Counted from the first letter of the stretch, positions 16,157-24,456 are shown. The stretch is 64,000 nt of DNA from DASUXA01 sp036378155 (GCA_036378155.1 DASUXA010000082.1:1-64000), one strand, 5' to 3'. Notes: generated by a model from the letters alone, not told the origin. Program-made: numbers and translations.

Positions 16157-17452
16157 TCAGGTGGCCGCTTCGGCGCCGGTGACCGGGGCGCGACGCGACG
16201 CGCCTTCCTCGGCGAGTTCGCCGAACCGGACACCGCGCCGCTCCCTGCCCAGCGCGGCGAACCCGGCGACCGCCAGGAACACCGGGATCATCGTCCAGGC
16301 GATCGCCGCCCGGTACCCGTGCGACTCGGCCAGCCGCTCCTGGATCGGCAGGTTGAACGCGGCGATGCAGTTACCCAACTGGTACGTCACACCCGGGTAG
16401 AAGCCGCGGATCTCGTCCGGGCTCATCTCGGTCAGGTGGGCCGGGATGACACCCCAGGCGCCCTGCACGACGAACTGCATGACGAACGAGCCGACCGCCA
16501 GCCACACCAGGCTGGACGGCAGTACGAAGATCGACAGCAGCGGCAGCCCCGCCAACGCGCAGCCGATGATCACCCGGCGGCGGCCCACCTTCTCCGAGTA
16601 CGCCCCGAGCAGCGTCCCGCCGATGATCGCCCCGATGGTGAAGATGATCGCCACGGCGATCGCCTGGTCGGCGGAGAACCCCAGACCCTTGCGCAGGAAG
16701 TTCGGGTACACGTCCTGGGTGCCGTGGCTCATCCAGTTGAACGCGGTCATCAGCAGCACCAGGTACACGAAGCGGCGCAGGATCGCCGGGTTGAGGAACA
16801 CCTTGCCCGGGGTGACCTTGGTCTGCTGGACGCGTTCGTTGGTGCGCTCCCACGCTTCGCTTTCGTGGACCCGGGTCCGCAGGATCAGGATCACGATCGC
16901 CGGCAGCAGCGAGAACGCGAACAGGCCCCGCCAGCCCCAGCCGAGCCCTTTGTCGACGACCAGATAGGTGACGGCGGCCAGCAGGTACCCGCAGGCGTAG
17001 CCCTGCTGCAGCACCCCGGAGAAGAAGCCGCGCCGCTGCACCGGCATCTTCTCCATGGCCAGCGCCGCGCCCAGCCCCCACTCGCCGCCCATGCCGATGC
17101 CGTACAGCAGGCGCAGCACCAGCAGCACCGCGTAGTTCGGGGCGAACGCGCAGGCGAACCCGATCAGCGAGTAGAAACTGACGTCGACCATCAGCGGGAC
17201 GCGTCGACCCCGCGCGTCGGCCCACCGGCCGAACAGGAACGCGCCGACCGGCCGCATCAACAGCGTCACCGTGGTCAGGAACGCCATCTGCGGCAGGCCG
17301 ACCTTGAACTCCTTGCCCACCTCGGCGTAGACGAGCACGACCAGGAAGTAGTCGTAGGCGTCCATGGTCCAGCCGAGGAAAGCTCCGATGAACGCGTTGC
17401 GCTGGTCGGAGTTCAACTTCGGCTCAGCGCGCAGCGAAGACAGCAGTGCCAT
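16157..17452 (-). CDS. MFS transporter, metabolite:H+ symporter-like (NanT/carboxylate type)
   Basis: A 431-residue permease with about 12 helices. FLGWTMDAYDYFLVVLVY in helix 1, GRWADARGRR in the 2-3 loop, GIGMGGEWGLGAALAMEKMP in helices 4-5 and YSEKVGRRR in the 8-9 loop are typical of the MHS/AAHS-like symporters for sialate, lactate and aromatic acids. The actual substrate is not clear. GGAGGTG lies 7 nt before ATG 17452. It is convergent with the esterase gene and shares its terminator hairpin. Confidence 0.85.
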   Translation of the reverse strand: MALLSSLRAEPKLNSDQRNAFIGAFLGWTMDAYDYFLVVLVYAEVGKEFKVGLPQMAFLTTVTLLMRPVGAFLFGRWADARGRRVPLMVDVSFYSLIGFACAFAPNYAVLLVLRLLYGIGMGGEWGLGAALAMEKMPVQRRGFFSGVLQQGYACGYLLAAVTYLVVDKGLGWGWRGLFAFSLLPAIVILILRTRVHESEAWERTNERVQQTKVTPGKVFLNPAILRRFVYLVLLMTAFNWMSHGTQDVYPNFLRKGLGFSADQAIAVAIIFTIGAIIGGTLLGAYSEKVGRRRVIIGCALAGLPLLSIFVLPSSLVWLAVGSFVMQFVVQGAWGVIPAHLTEMSPDEIRGFYPGVTYQLGNCIAAFNLPIQERLAESHGYRAAIAWTMIPVFLAVAGFAALGRERRGVRFGELAEEGASRRAPVTGAEAAT

Positions 17453-17603
17453 GCCCGGTCACCTCCCGTCGGCTGTGGTCCCCCGTACCGGGCCGGCTAA
17501 GCCACCGAAAAACCGCAGGTCGTCGGCGCTGTGGCGGCGGGCGGGGCGGCGTCGGGTTGCGGTGGGCGCGTTTGCCGGCACCGCCGCGCGGGCACCGCGT
17601 CGT

Positions 17604-17795
17604 ATGACCGATTTCCTGCACAAAGCCGAGCAGTTCGCCGAAGACCACCCGGAGCAGGTCGACAAGGGTCTGGACCGGGCCGGTCGCGAAGTCGAGGAGC
17701 GCACCGACCACCGGTACGACACCGAGGTCGACAAGGCCGAACAGGTCGTCGAGCGGCGGTTCGGGCACGACGACCCGTCGCCGCAGCAGCCGTGA
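17604..17795 (+). CDS. MT0933-like antitoxin family protein
   Basis: A 63-residue, strongly charged and helical protein. FLHKAEQFAEDHPEQVDKGLD followed by ERTDHRYDTEVDKAEQVV matches the MT0933-like antitoxin family. No recognisable toxin gene is adjacent, and many members of this family occur alone, so a toxin-antitoxin role is not shown here. ATG 17604 follows CGTCGT without a clear ribosome site. Confidence 0.75.
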   Translation: MTDFLHKAEQFAEDHPEQVDKGLDRAGREVEERTDHRYDTEVDKAEQVVERRFGHDDPSPQQP

Positions 17796-17814
17796 CGGCA
17801 GTGGCAGGTGGCGG

Positions 17815-18177
17815 ATGACGACCGCGCGCGACCTCGGACGGCCCATCGCCTACCTGGTGCTGGCCGCCGGCACACCGGTGTACGACAGCGCCGGCACGCC
17901 CGTCGGCACGGTGCAGGCGGTCCTGGCTGACGAGACGGTCGACGTGTTCCACGGCCTGATCGTCGACCGGCACCAGGCATCGCCGGTGTTCGCCGCCCGG
18001 GACCAGATCAGACAGTTGTACGAACACGGCGTGGCTCTGTCGGTGCCCGGCGACCGACTGTACGACATCGACGCCGACCCGGCCGCGGCGGAGGTCGCCG
18101 ACCAGGGCGGCGACAACCCGCTGGAGGTCGGGCTGCGCCGGGCCGGCGAGTGGATCCGCGCCCACCGACCCGGGTAG
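17815..18177 (+). CDS. PRC-barrel-like hypothetical protein
   Basis: A 120-residue soluble protein. TPVYDSAGTPVGTVQAVLAD and then VFHGLIVDRH resemble the beta hairpins of PRC-barrel domains, small folds found in ribosome maturation and photosynthetic proteins; the assignment is tentative. It lies 19 bases after the MT0933-like gene on the same strand and may be co-transcribed with it. GGTGGCGG precedes ATG 17815. Confidence 0.6.
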   Translation: MTTARDLGRPIAYLVLAAGTPVYDSAGTPVGTVQAVLADETVDVFHGLIVDRHQASPVFAARDQIRQLYEHGVALSVPGDRLYDIDADPAAAEVADQGGDNPLEVGLRRAGEWIRAHRPG

Positions 18178-18233
18178 CGGCGGGTACGGGTGTCCGGCGG
18201 CGGCGACGGCCGGGAACTGTCGGAGGCGGCCGT

Positions 18234-18239
18234 TAGCGT
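18234..18239 (+). promoter_or_regulatory. Leaderless -10 box of the VOC-ABM pair
   Basis: TAGCGT lies 7 nt before ATG 18247, with no ribosome site. Confidence 0.5.
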
Positions 18240-18246
18240 CGCCGCC

Positions 18247-18630
18247 ATGACTGACAATTCGACGACCGGTCGCGTCCGGTACATCGCGGTCAGCTTCGAC
18301 TGCGCCGACCCGCCGCGCCTCGCCGCGTTCTACCGGGACCTGCTGGGCCTGCCGGTGATGTACGAGACGGACGAGTTCGTGGCGCTCGGCCGGGCAGGTG
18401 AACCGGGGGTGGCGTTCGTCCGCATCCCCGAGTACCGCCCGCCGACCTGGCCCGATGGGGACGTGCCCAAGCAGGCCCACTTCGAGTTCGCGGTGGACGA
18501 CCTGGACAGCGCCGAGGCGGACCTGGTCGCGCTGGGCGCGACCGTGGCGGCGTGGCAGCCGCAGCCGGACCGCTGGCGGGTGTTGCTCGACCCCGCCGGG
18601 CACCCGTTCTGCATCAGTACCTCGATGTGA
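18247..18630 (+). CDS. VOC family (glyoxalase/bleomycin-resistance fold) protein
   Basis: A 127-residue VOC-fold protein. RYIAVSFDCADPPRLAAFYRDLLG is split here as the first beta-alpha unit, and KQAHFEFAVDDLD plus LLDPAGHPFCI as the second, the usual pattern for actinomycete VOC enzymes of the At5g48480 type. Metal ligands and substrate are not certain. TAGCGT lies 7 nt before ATG 18247 and there is no ribosome site, so it is probably leaderless. Confidence 0.85.
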   Translation: MTDNSTTGRVRYIAVSFDCADPPRLAAFYRDLLGLPVMYETDEFVALGRAGEPGVAFVRIPEYRPPTWPDGDVPKQAHFEFAVDDLDSAEADLVALGATVAAWQPQPDRWRVLLDPAGHPFCISTSM

Positions 18631-18641
18631 CAGGAGCACCG

Positions 18642-18965
18642 ATGGGTGATGCGGCCGCCGTCGGTCGACTGATGACCATGACCGCGCAGCCGGGGCTCGG
18701 TGACCGGCTCGCCGCCACGATGCTGCGGGTCGCCGACGGGCTGCGCGGGTTCCCCGGCTGCGAGGTGTACCTGGTCGGCCGGGACCGCGCCGACCCGGAC
18801 ACCGTGTACGTGTGGGAGGTGTGGGCCGACGAGGCGGCGTCGGCGGCGGCGCTGCGCGCCGCCGCCGGGCAGGACGGGTCGCCCGCCGACGTGCTGGGCA
18901 TGCTCGCCGCCCCGCCCCGCCGGGTCGACGTGGACCCGCTGGGCGGGGTGGGGCTGCCCGCGTGA
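18642..18965 (+). CDS. Antibiotic biosynthesis monooxygenase-like protein
   Basis: A 107-residue dimeric alpha-beta barrel protein. LMTMTAQPGLGDRLAATMLR, then GCEVYLVGRDRADPDTVYVWE and WADEAASAAAL follow the ABM/YgiN pattern. Members oxidise small aromatic compounds without a cofactor or degrade haem, but most remain uncharacterised. GGAG lies 5 nt before ATG 18642, and the gene starts 11 bases after the VOC stop, so the pair probably forms an operon. Confidence 0.75.
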   Translation: MGDAAAVGRLMTMTAQPGLGDRLAATMLRVADGLRGFPGCEVYLVGRDRADPDTVYVWEVWADEAASAAALRAAAGQDGSPADVLGMLAAPPRRVDVDPLGGVGLPA

Positions 18966-19006
18966 ACGGCTGCGCCCGGCGCCCCGGCCGCCTGCGGCGA
19001 CGAGCC

Positions 19007-19176
19007 TGTCAGCGCAGTGGCGTCGCGGTACCGGACCTCGTAGACGCGCCCGGTGAACCGCCAGCCGTGCGGGTGCGCCGGTAGCGGTCGTGGTAGACGG
19101 CGACGTTCAGTTCCGACCTGCTGTTGCGGGTGCGGACCAGTTCCTGCATGTACGCGCGGCCGGTGGCGGTGTGGTC
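19007..19176 (-). pseudogene. Remnant of an NTF2/SnoaL-like protein with a frameshift
   Basis: On the minus strand, TATGRAYMQELVRTR and SELNVAVYHDRYRRT match the C-terminal half of a common actinomycete nuclear-transport-factor-2-like enzyme family. The expected continuation, HGWRFTGRVYEVRYRD, is present but in another frame, so a frameshift lies near 19070-19085. The N-terminal half is missing: the homology stops near 19176, where a different gene remnant begins on the other strand. Confidence 0.6.
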
Positions 19177-19416
19177 ACCGCCCACCTGGAGCCCGTCGAC
19201 GGTGCCACGCGGATCGCGCGGCTGCTCGTCGACCTCGCAGAACAGCACCCCGACCTGGCGATCGCCGAACGCGCTGTCAACGGTCAGCCCCGTTTGGTCG
19301 CCCAGCACGGCGGCGCCACCGTCACCGTGTTCGCCTTCGACATCGCAGCCGGTCGGATCACCCGCATCTGGGCGGCACGCAACCCGGACAAGCTGCGGCC
19401 CTGGGCGTCAGGCTGA
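19162..19416 (+). pseudogene. C-terminal remnant of a SigJ-type ECF sigma factor
   Basis: VVTAHLEPVDGATRIARLL, then AVNGQPRLVAQHGG and ITRIWAARNPDKLRPW match the SnoaL-like C-terminal domain of SigJ-type ECF sigma factors (ECF41-like), which ends in a conserved NPDKL motif. The sigma2 and sigma4 domains that should precede it are absent, and the sequence upstream belongs to a different remnant on the other strand. It cannot encode a sigma factor. Confidence 0.6.
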
Positions 19417-19770
19417 CCCACCCGCGCACCCTGTCGGGTCGGCACTGCCGTCCCGACCTTGCCTCCCCCCACTATGCGCACATAACCGGAATTATGCGCG
19501 GCGGCGAGACGCCCGATCGAGCAGCAGCACGCCTTTATTGGATTATCGGTAATCACAATCCGGTAATTGTGTAGCGCCCGCGAAGGCAGCCCTGGCACCT
19601 GTCGCGCGATCTCGGGGCGCGGACGGGCGCCGGGACGAGCCGGCGGCGCTCGGGGGTTTCGACCACGTCACGACGTACCGAGGCAGGCGCCCGGTTGCCT
19701 CGGGTATTCACTTCGCTCCGGTTCCGTTACCAAGCGGTAGTGCCCGGCGACCAGCGATTACGCTTCGTAG
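19417..19770. other. 354-bp intergenic region with a low-GC patch and small hairpins
   Basis: No gene is supportable here. Positions about 19471-19575 are much richer in A/T than the surroundings and contain two adjacent small dyads: GATTA/TAATC (19541-19554) and CACAAT/ATTGTG (19554-19571), plus TATGCGC twice. The right end carries TACGCT 6 nt before the start of the oxidoreductase gene at 19771. The patch follows two degraded genes and may mark an old insertion or deletion point. Confidence 0.5.
19759..19764 (+). promoter_or_regulatory. Leaderless -10 box of the receiver-TrxR gene
   Basis: TACGCT lies 6 nt before ATG 19771. Confidence 0.45.
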
Positions 19771-21438
19771 ATGGCGACGTCGCTTCCCGTGGTATTCGTG
19801 GTCGATCACCAGCCGAGCTCACTGCAGGTACTGCTCACCGACCTGTCCCGCCGATTCGGCAACGACTTCGCCGTACACGGGGAAACCTCGCCGCAGGCCG
19901 CGGTCGCCGCGCTGGAGCGGATGGCAGCCGCCCACCAGGCGGTCGCCCTCGTGCTCGCCGAGGACTCCGCCGTCGACCTGCTCGACCGGGCACACGAACT
20001 GCACCCACGCGCCAAGCGGGTGCTGCTCGTCGACCGCGACTACTCGTCGACCAGCCCGGCGGTCCAGGCGATCGCCCTCGGGCACGCCGACTACCACATC
20101 GTCCGGCCGTGGGCCGACGACGAGATGGTCAACGGACCGATGACCGAATACCTGTCGTCGTGGGTCAGCGAACAGGAACCGAACTTCGAAATGTTCCGGG
20201 TCGTCGCGGCCGACGGCGACCCGAAGGTGCTGCGGCTCCGCGACGTGATGACCCGGTTCAGCATGCCGTTCGCCGTGTACTCCGTCGACAGTCAGGCGGG
20301 ACGGCACCTGTTGGACGAGGCGGGGCTGGACACGACGCGGCTTCCGGTGCTCATCCGCTACGACGGGGAGGTCACCGTCGACCCGGGCCTGCCCGACCTC
20401 GCCCGCGCCATCGGGGTCAACGTGACCAACGACGTGGACACGTGCGACGCGGCGATCGTCGGGGCGGGACCGGCCGGGCTGACCGCGGCGGTGTACGCCG
20501 CCTCCGAAGGTCTGGACACGGTGATGGTCGAGGAGGACGTGTCCGGCGGGCAGGCCGGCACCAGCCCCCTGATCAGGAACTATCCCGGATTCCCGCACGG
20601 CGTCAACGGTGGGGTCCTGATGGCGCGTACCTGCGAGCAGGCGTGGCTGATGGGCGCCCACATCGTCTTCGCGCAGCAGGCCGTCGCGCTCGAACGACGC
20701 GGCGACGAGCACGTGGTCCGGCTGTGGGGCGGCACACAACTACGGGCCCGCAGCGTGGTGCTCGCCACCGGCATCGAGTGGCGGCGACTCGGGGTACCGC
20801 GCCTGGAGGCGCTCGTCGGCGCCGGTGTGTTCTACGGGTCGGCGGTCGGGCAGAGCTTCGCGATGCAGGACCGCGACGTGTACATCGTGGGCGCGGGCAA
20901 CTCGGCCGGACAGGCGGCGCTGCACCTGGCGGGCCGCGCACGCCGGGTCACCCTGCTGGTGCGCGGCGACAGCCTGACCAAGTCGATGTCGACCTACCTC
21001 GTCCGTACCGTCGAATCCACCCCGAACATCAGGGTGCGGCTGCGCACCGAGGTGGTGGACGGCTCGGGCGACGGGACGTTGTCGTGCATCCGATTGGCTG
21101 ACCGCGCCGCCGGTGCCGTCGAGGAGGTCGCCGCGGACGCGCTGTTCGTCATGATCGGCGGCGAGCCGCACACCCAGTGGCTGCCCCCGGACATCGCCCG
21201 GGACCGGCGCGGCTATGTGATCACCGGGCGCGACCTTCTCGATCATGACGAGGCGCGGTGGGAGCACCGGCGTGAGCCGCTGATGATGGAGACGAGCGTG
21301 CCGGGCGTGTTCGCGGCGGGCGACGTCCGGTACGGGTCGATCAAACGGGTCGCCTCCGCCGTGGGCGACGGCGCGACCGTGGTCCGCATGGTGCACGAAT
21401 TCCTCCGCGCCGACGAACCGGCTGCCGCCGCCCGGTAG
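19771..21438 (+). CDS. Fused degenerate response-regulator / thioredoxin-reductase-like protein
   Basis: A 555-residue fusion. Residues 1-110 have a receiver-like fold (VVFVVDHQPSSLQVLL, VLLVDRDY, HADYHIVRPW), but positions expected for the phospho-Asp, Thr/Ser and Lys look substituted. Residues about 110-215 resemble a thioredoxin-fold linker domain. From about 225 it is a TrxR-type flavoprotein: AAIVGAGPAGL binds FAD, GAGNSAGQAA binds NADPH, GVFAAGDVR closes the FAD site. The redox-active CxxC is missing; GVFYGSAVGQ occupies its place. This family is annotated elsewhere as fused response regulator/thioredoxin-disulfide reductase. TACGCT lies 6 nt before ATG 19771. Confidence 0.85.
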   Translation: MATSLPVVFVVDHQPSSLQVLLTDLSRRFGNDFAVHGETSPQAAVAALERMAAAHQAVALVLAEDSAVDLLDRAHELHPRAKRVLLVDRDYSSTSPAVQAIALGHADYHIVRPWADDEMVNGPMTEYLSSWVSEQEPNFEMFRVVAADGDPKVLRLRDVMTRFSMPFAVYSVDSQAGRHLLDEAGLDTTRLPVLIRYDGEVTVDPGLPDLARAIGVNVTNDVDTCDAAIVGAGPAGLTAAVYAASEGLDTVMVEEDVSGGQAGTSPLIRNYPGFPHGVNGGVLMARTCEQAWLMGAHIVFAQQAVALERRGDEHVVRLWGGTQLRARSVVLATGIEWRRLGVPRLEALVGAGVFYGSAVGQSFAMQDRDVYIVGAGNSAGQAALHLAGRARRVTLLVRGDSLTKSMSTYLVRTVESTPNIRVRLRTEVVDGSGDGTLSCIRLADRAAGAVEEVAADALFVMIGGEPHTQWLPPDIARDRRGYVITGRDLLDHDEARWEHRREPLMMETSVPGVFAAGDVRYGSIKRVASAVGDGATVVRMVHEFLRADEPAAAAR

Positions 21439-21517
21439 CGACGCCCGCCCGACCGGCACCCGCACGGCCCGCGCCACGAGTCGGGCGGCACACGCGCGAA
21501 CTGTCACAGTCGGCTCG

Positions 21518-21523
21518 TACGGT
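21518..21523 (+). promoter_or_regulatory. Leaderless -10 box of the VOC-TrmO gene
   Basis: TACGGT lies 6 nt before ATG 21530. Confidence 0.45.
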
Positions 21524-21529
21524 CGCCGC

Positions 21530-22372
21530 ATGGCCACCAGGATCGACCTGACTTTCGACGCCACCGACACCCAGGTGCTCGCCCGGTTCTGGAAGACCGC
21601 GCTGGGCTACGTCGACGAGCCACCGCCCCCGCCGTTCGCGACCAGGCAGGAATGGCTGGCCCAGGTCGACCCGCCGGGCGACGAATCCGCCGGGGCATGG
21701 CTGTGCGACCCGGACGGCATCGGGCCACGGCTGTCCATCATCAGCGTCCCCGAGCCGAAGACCGCGAAGAATCGGCTGCACATCGACATCCGGGTGCCGG
21801 CGGGCGGCGTCGATCCGCAGCAGCGCTGGGCTCGCGTCGTTGCCGAGTCCGAGCGGCTGGCGGCCGCCGGTGGCGCCGTCGTGGCGGTGGTCGACGGACA
21901 CCACATCGTCATGGCCGACCCGGAAGGCAACGAGTTCTGCGTGGCGGCGGCTGCTGCCGCCGCCCCCACCAGCTACCCGGTGCGGCCGGCGGGATACGTC
22001 CAGTCGCCGCTGCGCAGCCGGGCCGACGCGCCGAAACAGGGTCGCGAAGGAGCGCCCGACGCGTGGCTGGTGTTCGACGACGACATGGCCGACGCCGTCG
22101 CAGACCTCGCCGTCGACACCGACATCATCGTGCTCACCTGGCTGCACGAGGCACGGCGGGACGTGCTCGCGGTCCACCCGCGCGACGACCCGGCCACCCC
22201 GCTGACCGGGGTGTTCAGCACCCGTTCACCGGACCGGCCCAATCCGATCGGCCTGCACCGGGTGCGGATCGCGACGATCGACGCGACCAGGGTGCTCGTG
22301 CACGACCTCGAAGCCGTCGACGGCACCCCGATCCTCGACGTCAAGCCGGTCCTGCGCGACGGCGGGCGCTGA
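21530..22372 (+). CDS. VOC domain fused to a TrmO/TsaA-like methyltransferase domain
   Basis: A 280-residue fusion. Residues 1-145 are a VOC-fold domain (DLTFDATDTQVLARFWKTAL, DPEGNEFCV). Residues about 155-278 match TrmO (TsaA), which N-methylates t6A37 of tRNAs using S-adenosylmethionine: YVQSPLRSRADAPKQG, then TRSPDRPNPIGLHRV and DGTPILDVKPV, the family core. Cytoplasmic. The separating Ala-rich linker (AAAAAAAP) supports a true fusion rather than two genes. TACGGT lies 6 nt upstream of ATG 21530 and no ribosome site is seen. Confidence 0.85.
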   Translation: MATRIDLTFDATDTQVLARFWKTALGYVDEPPPPPFATRQEWLAQVDPPGDESAGAWLCDPDGIGPRLSIISVPEPKTAKNRLHIDIRVPAGGVDPQQRWARVVAESERLAAAGGAVVAVVDGHHIVMADPEGNEFCVAAAAAAAPTSYPVRPAGYVQSPLRSRADAPKQGREGAPDAWLVFDDDMADAVADLAVDTDIIVLTWLHEARRDVLAVHPRDDPATPLTGVFSTRSPDRPNPIGLHRVRIATIDATRVLVHDLEAVDGTPILDVKPVLRDGGR

Positions 22373-22378
22373 CCGGGG

Positions 22379-22969
22379 TCACTCGGGGCGCGTCCGGGTC
22401 TTGGTCAGCAGGTCGACGACCTCCCGCGTGGTACCGGTCTCGCCCAGCCGGGGGAAGATCCGCTCCACCGCGTTGCGGTGCTGCTCGGCGTCCATGTCGG
22501 TCATCGCGTCGACCGCCAGGGTCACGTGGTAGCCGTGCTCGTACGCGGCGCGGGCGGTCGACTCCACACCGATGCTGGTCGCGATCCCGGCGAGCACGAC
22601 CTGGGTGACGCCGCGGCGACGCAACTGCAGGTCGAGGTCGGTGCCGTAGAACGCGCCCCAGTTGCGTTTGGTCACGACGACGTCGTCCGGGTGCCCGGCG
22701 AGGTCGTCGACGATCCGATCCCAGCCGGCAGCCCGGTTGGCGCGGCGCGGCACCTCGGTACGGCCGGGCACCGCGTCCGACCCGTCGGCGGCGAAGCTGA
22801 CCCGTACCAGGACGACGGGCAGGTCGTGGGCGCGGAACGCCTCGGCCAACTCGACCGCGCGGGCGACGACCTGCGCCCCCGGGTACGGGGTGGTCGGCGC
22901 GGACACGATGCCGTTTTGCAGGTCGACGACGACCAGCGCGGTACGTGGGTCGAGGGTGGTGACGGTCAT
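22379..22969 (-). CDS. Isochorismatase-family hydrolase without the catalytic cysteine
   Basis: A 196-residue isochorismatase-fold protein. LVVVDLQNG carries the conserved Asp and VVTKRNWGAF the Lys. At the position of the Cys found in nicotinamidases and N-carbamoylsarcosine amidase, this protein has Gly (GIATSIGVEST). True isochorismatases of the PhzD type also lack that Cys, so a vinyl-ether hydrolase or other non-thiol reaction is possible; the substrate is unknown. AAAGG lies 8 nt before ATG 22969. It is convergent with the VOC-TrmO gene, 6 bases apart, and may follow the MFS gene in one transcript. Confidence 0.85.
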   Translation of the reverse strand: MTVTTLDPRTALVVVDLQNGIVSAPTTPYPGAQVVARAVELAEAFRAHDLPVVLVRVSFAADGSDAVPGRTEVPRRANRAAGWDRIVDDLAGHPDDVVVTKRNWGAFYGTDLDLQLRRRGVTQVVLAGIATSIGVESTARAAYEHGYHVTLAVDAMTDMDAEQHRNAVERIFPRLGETGTTREVVDLLTKTRTRPE

Positions 22970-23013
22970 CCGGATCGCCTTTCGTGACGGTGTACCTGGG
23001 TCGGTGACGACCG

Positions 23014-24456
23014 CTAACCGGTCGCCGTGGCATCGGCCGGCTCGTGCCGCCGCGCGGGTGGCGCCGCGCCGCTGGTGCCGACCCGGCGCAGCGAGCGGTC
23101 CAGCAGCGTGGCGGCCAGCAGCAGGACGCCGACGACGAGCAGGAACAGGGACAGGTGGTGCAGGCCGGAGGTGTCGGCGTGGCGGGCGAAGAACGCGGCG
23201 GTGGCTGCCGAGGCGATCAGCGCGCCGAGGTACCCGCAGGTGCGCAGCAGACCTGCCGACGAGGCGATCCGCGCCGGGTCCGCCTGGTGGTACAAGGCGT
23301 TCTGGTTGGCCAGGCCGTTGAGCCCCTGCGGGACGCCGACCAGCACAGTGATGCCGACCAGCAGCCAGATCGGGCTTGCCGAACGGGTCAGCAGCAGCGC
23401 GGCACACGCCGCGATCTGGGCGAGGCTGCCGACGACGAGTTTGCCGTACACCTGGCTGCGTCGCCCGGTGACGCTGGTGACCACGATCGCGATCGCCGAC
23501 ATCGGCAGCATCACCAGCCCGGCGGCGGACGCGGCGAGTCCCCGCCCCTCCTCCAGCCACTGGGTGAAGCCGTACAGGAACGCGTACGAGGTGACGGCGG
23601 TGAGCAGCTGCCGCGCATAGGTGGCGAGGATCGGGGCGTTGCCGGCGAGGACCCGCAGGTCGATGAACGGGTACGCGACGCGTCGCTCGCGCAGCGTGAA
23701 GGCGACGCCCAGGGCGGCGGCCAGCACCGGCAGGTACCAGTGGGCGGGGGTGGGTCGCATCAGGAACACCATGGTCGCCACCAGCAGCGCGGCGAACAGG
23801 ACCATGCCGGCGGCGTCGATACCGCGTCGCGGGGCGTGCGTCGTGCCCGCCGGTCCACGCGGCAGCCGCCGGGTGCCCAGGACCAGGCAGGCGGCGGCCA
23901 GGGGAACGTTGACGGTGAAGATGGTGTGCCAGCCGCCGAATCCGATCAGCAGCCCGCCGAGGGTCGGACCGATCACGATGATCGTCTGGTTGGCGACCGA
24001 CAGCGCCGCCAGCACGGCGCTGGGGCTGGCCGTTCCGGTGCGTTCGGACTCGCTGCGGATCAGGTGCATCGATGCCGGGTACGCCGCGCAGGTGCCGAAC
24101 CCGAGCAGGACACGGGCCGCGACCAGGACAGCCAGCGACGGGGCGAGCGCGCCGAGCAGCCCGGCGACGCCGACCAGGGCGGTACCGGCGAGGTAGAGCC
24201 GGCGCGGCCCGTACATGTCGACCAGTCGCCCCACCACTGGCTGACCGACGGCGGTCGCCAGGTACAGGCCGGTGACCAGCCACGCGGTTTGCGCCGGCGG
24301 CGCGCCGAACGTCGTGCCGATCGGCACCAGCGCGACCGCGAGCATCGACGAGTTGACCGGGTTGAGGATCGAGCCGAGGATCATCGGGGCGATCAACGCC
24401 CGGTTGAAGCCGTCCGGGCGGGACCGGTCGCGCCGGCGCGCCGTACCGGCCGTCAT
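23014..24456 (-). CDS. MFS drug-efflux-type transporter
   Basis: A 480-residue multi-pass permease. ILGSILNPVNSSMLAVALVP in helix 1, WLVTGLYLATAVGQPVVGRLVDMYGPRR through helix 2 and the 2-3 loop, and LGFGTCAAYPASM in helix 4-5 resemble the DHA2/EmrB-like group. Its ATG overlaps the stop of the MarR gene upstream (ATGA), so both are translated from one mRNA, the classic MarR-efflux pair. The transported compound is unknown. Confidence 0.87.
   Translation of the reverse strand: MTAGTARRRDRSRPDGFNRALIAPMILGSILNPVNSSMLAVALVPIGTTFGAPPAQTAWLVTGLYLATAVGQPVVGRLVDMYGPRRLYLAGTALVGVAGLLGALAPSLAVLVAARVLLGFGTCAAYPASMHLIRSESERTGTASPSAVLAALSVANQTIIVIGPTLGGLLIGFGGWHTIFTVNVPLAAACLVLGTRRLPRGPAGTTHAPRRGIDAAGMVLFAALLVATMVFLMRPTPAHWYLPVLAAALGVAFTLRERRVAYPFIDLRVLAGNAPILATYARQLLTAVTSYAFLYGFTQWLEEGRGLAASAAGLVMLPMSAIAIVVTSVTGRRSQVYGKLVVGSLAQIAACAALLLTRSASPIWLLVGITVLVGVPQGLNGLANQNALYHQADPARIASSAGLLRTCGYLGALIASAATAAFFARHADTSGLHHLSLFLLVVGVLLLAATLLDRSLRRVGTSGAAPPARRHEPADATATG

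Noticed and set aside
17604..17795. A complete toxin-antitoxin module with the MT0933-like gene.
   Set aside because: The next gene is a PRC-barrel-like protein without toxin features; only the antitoxin-family name is supported.
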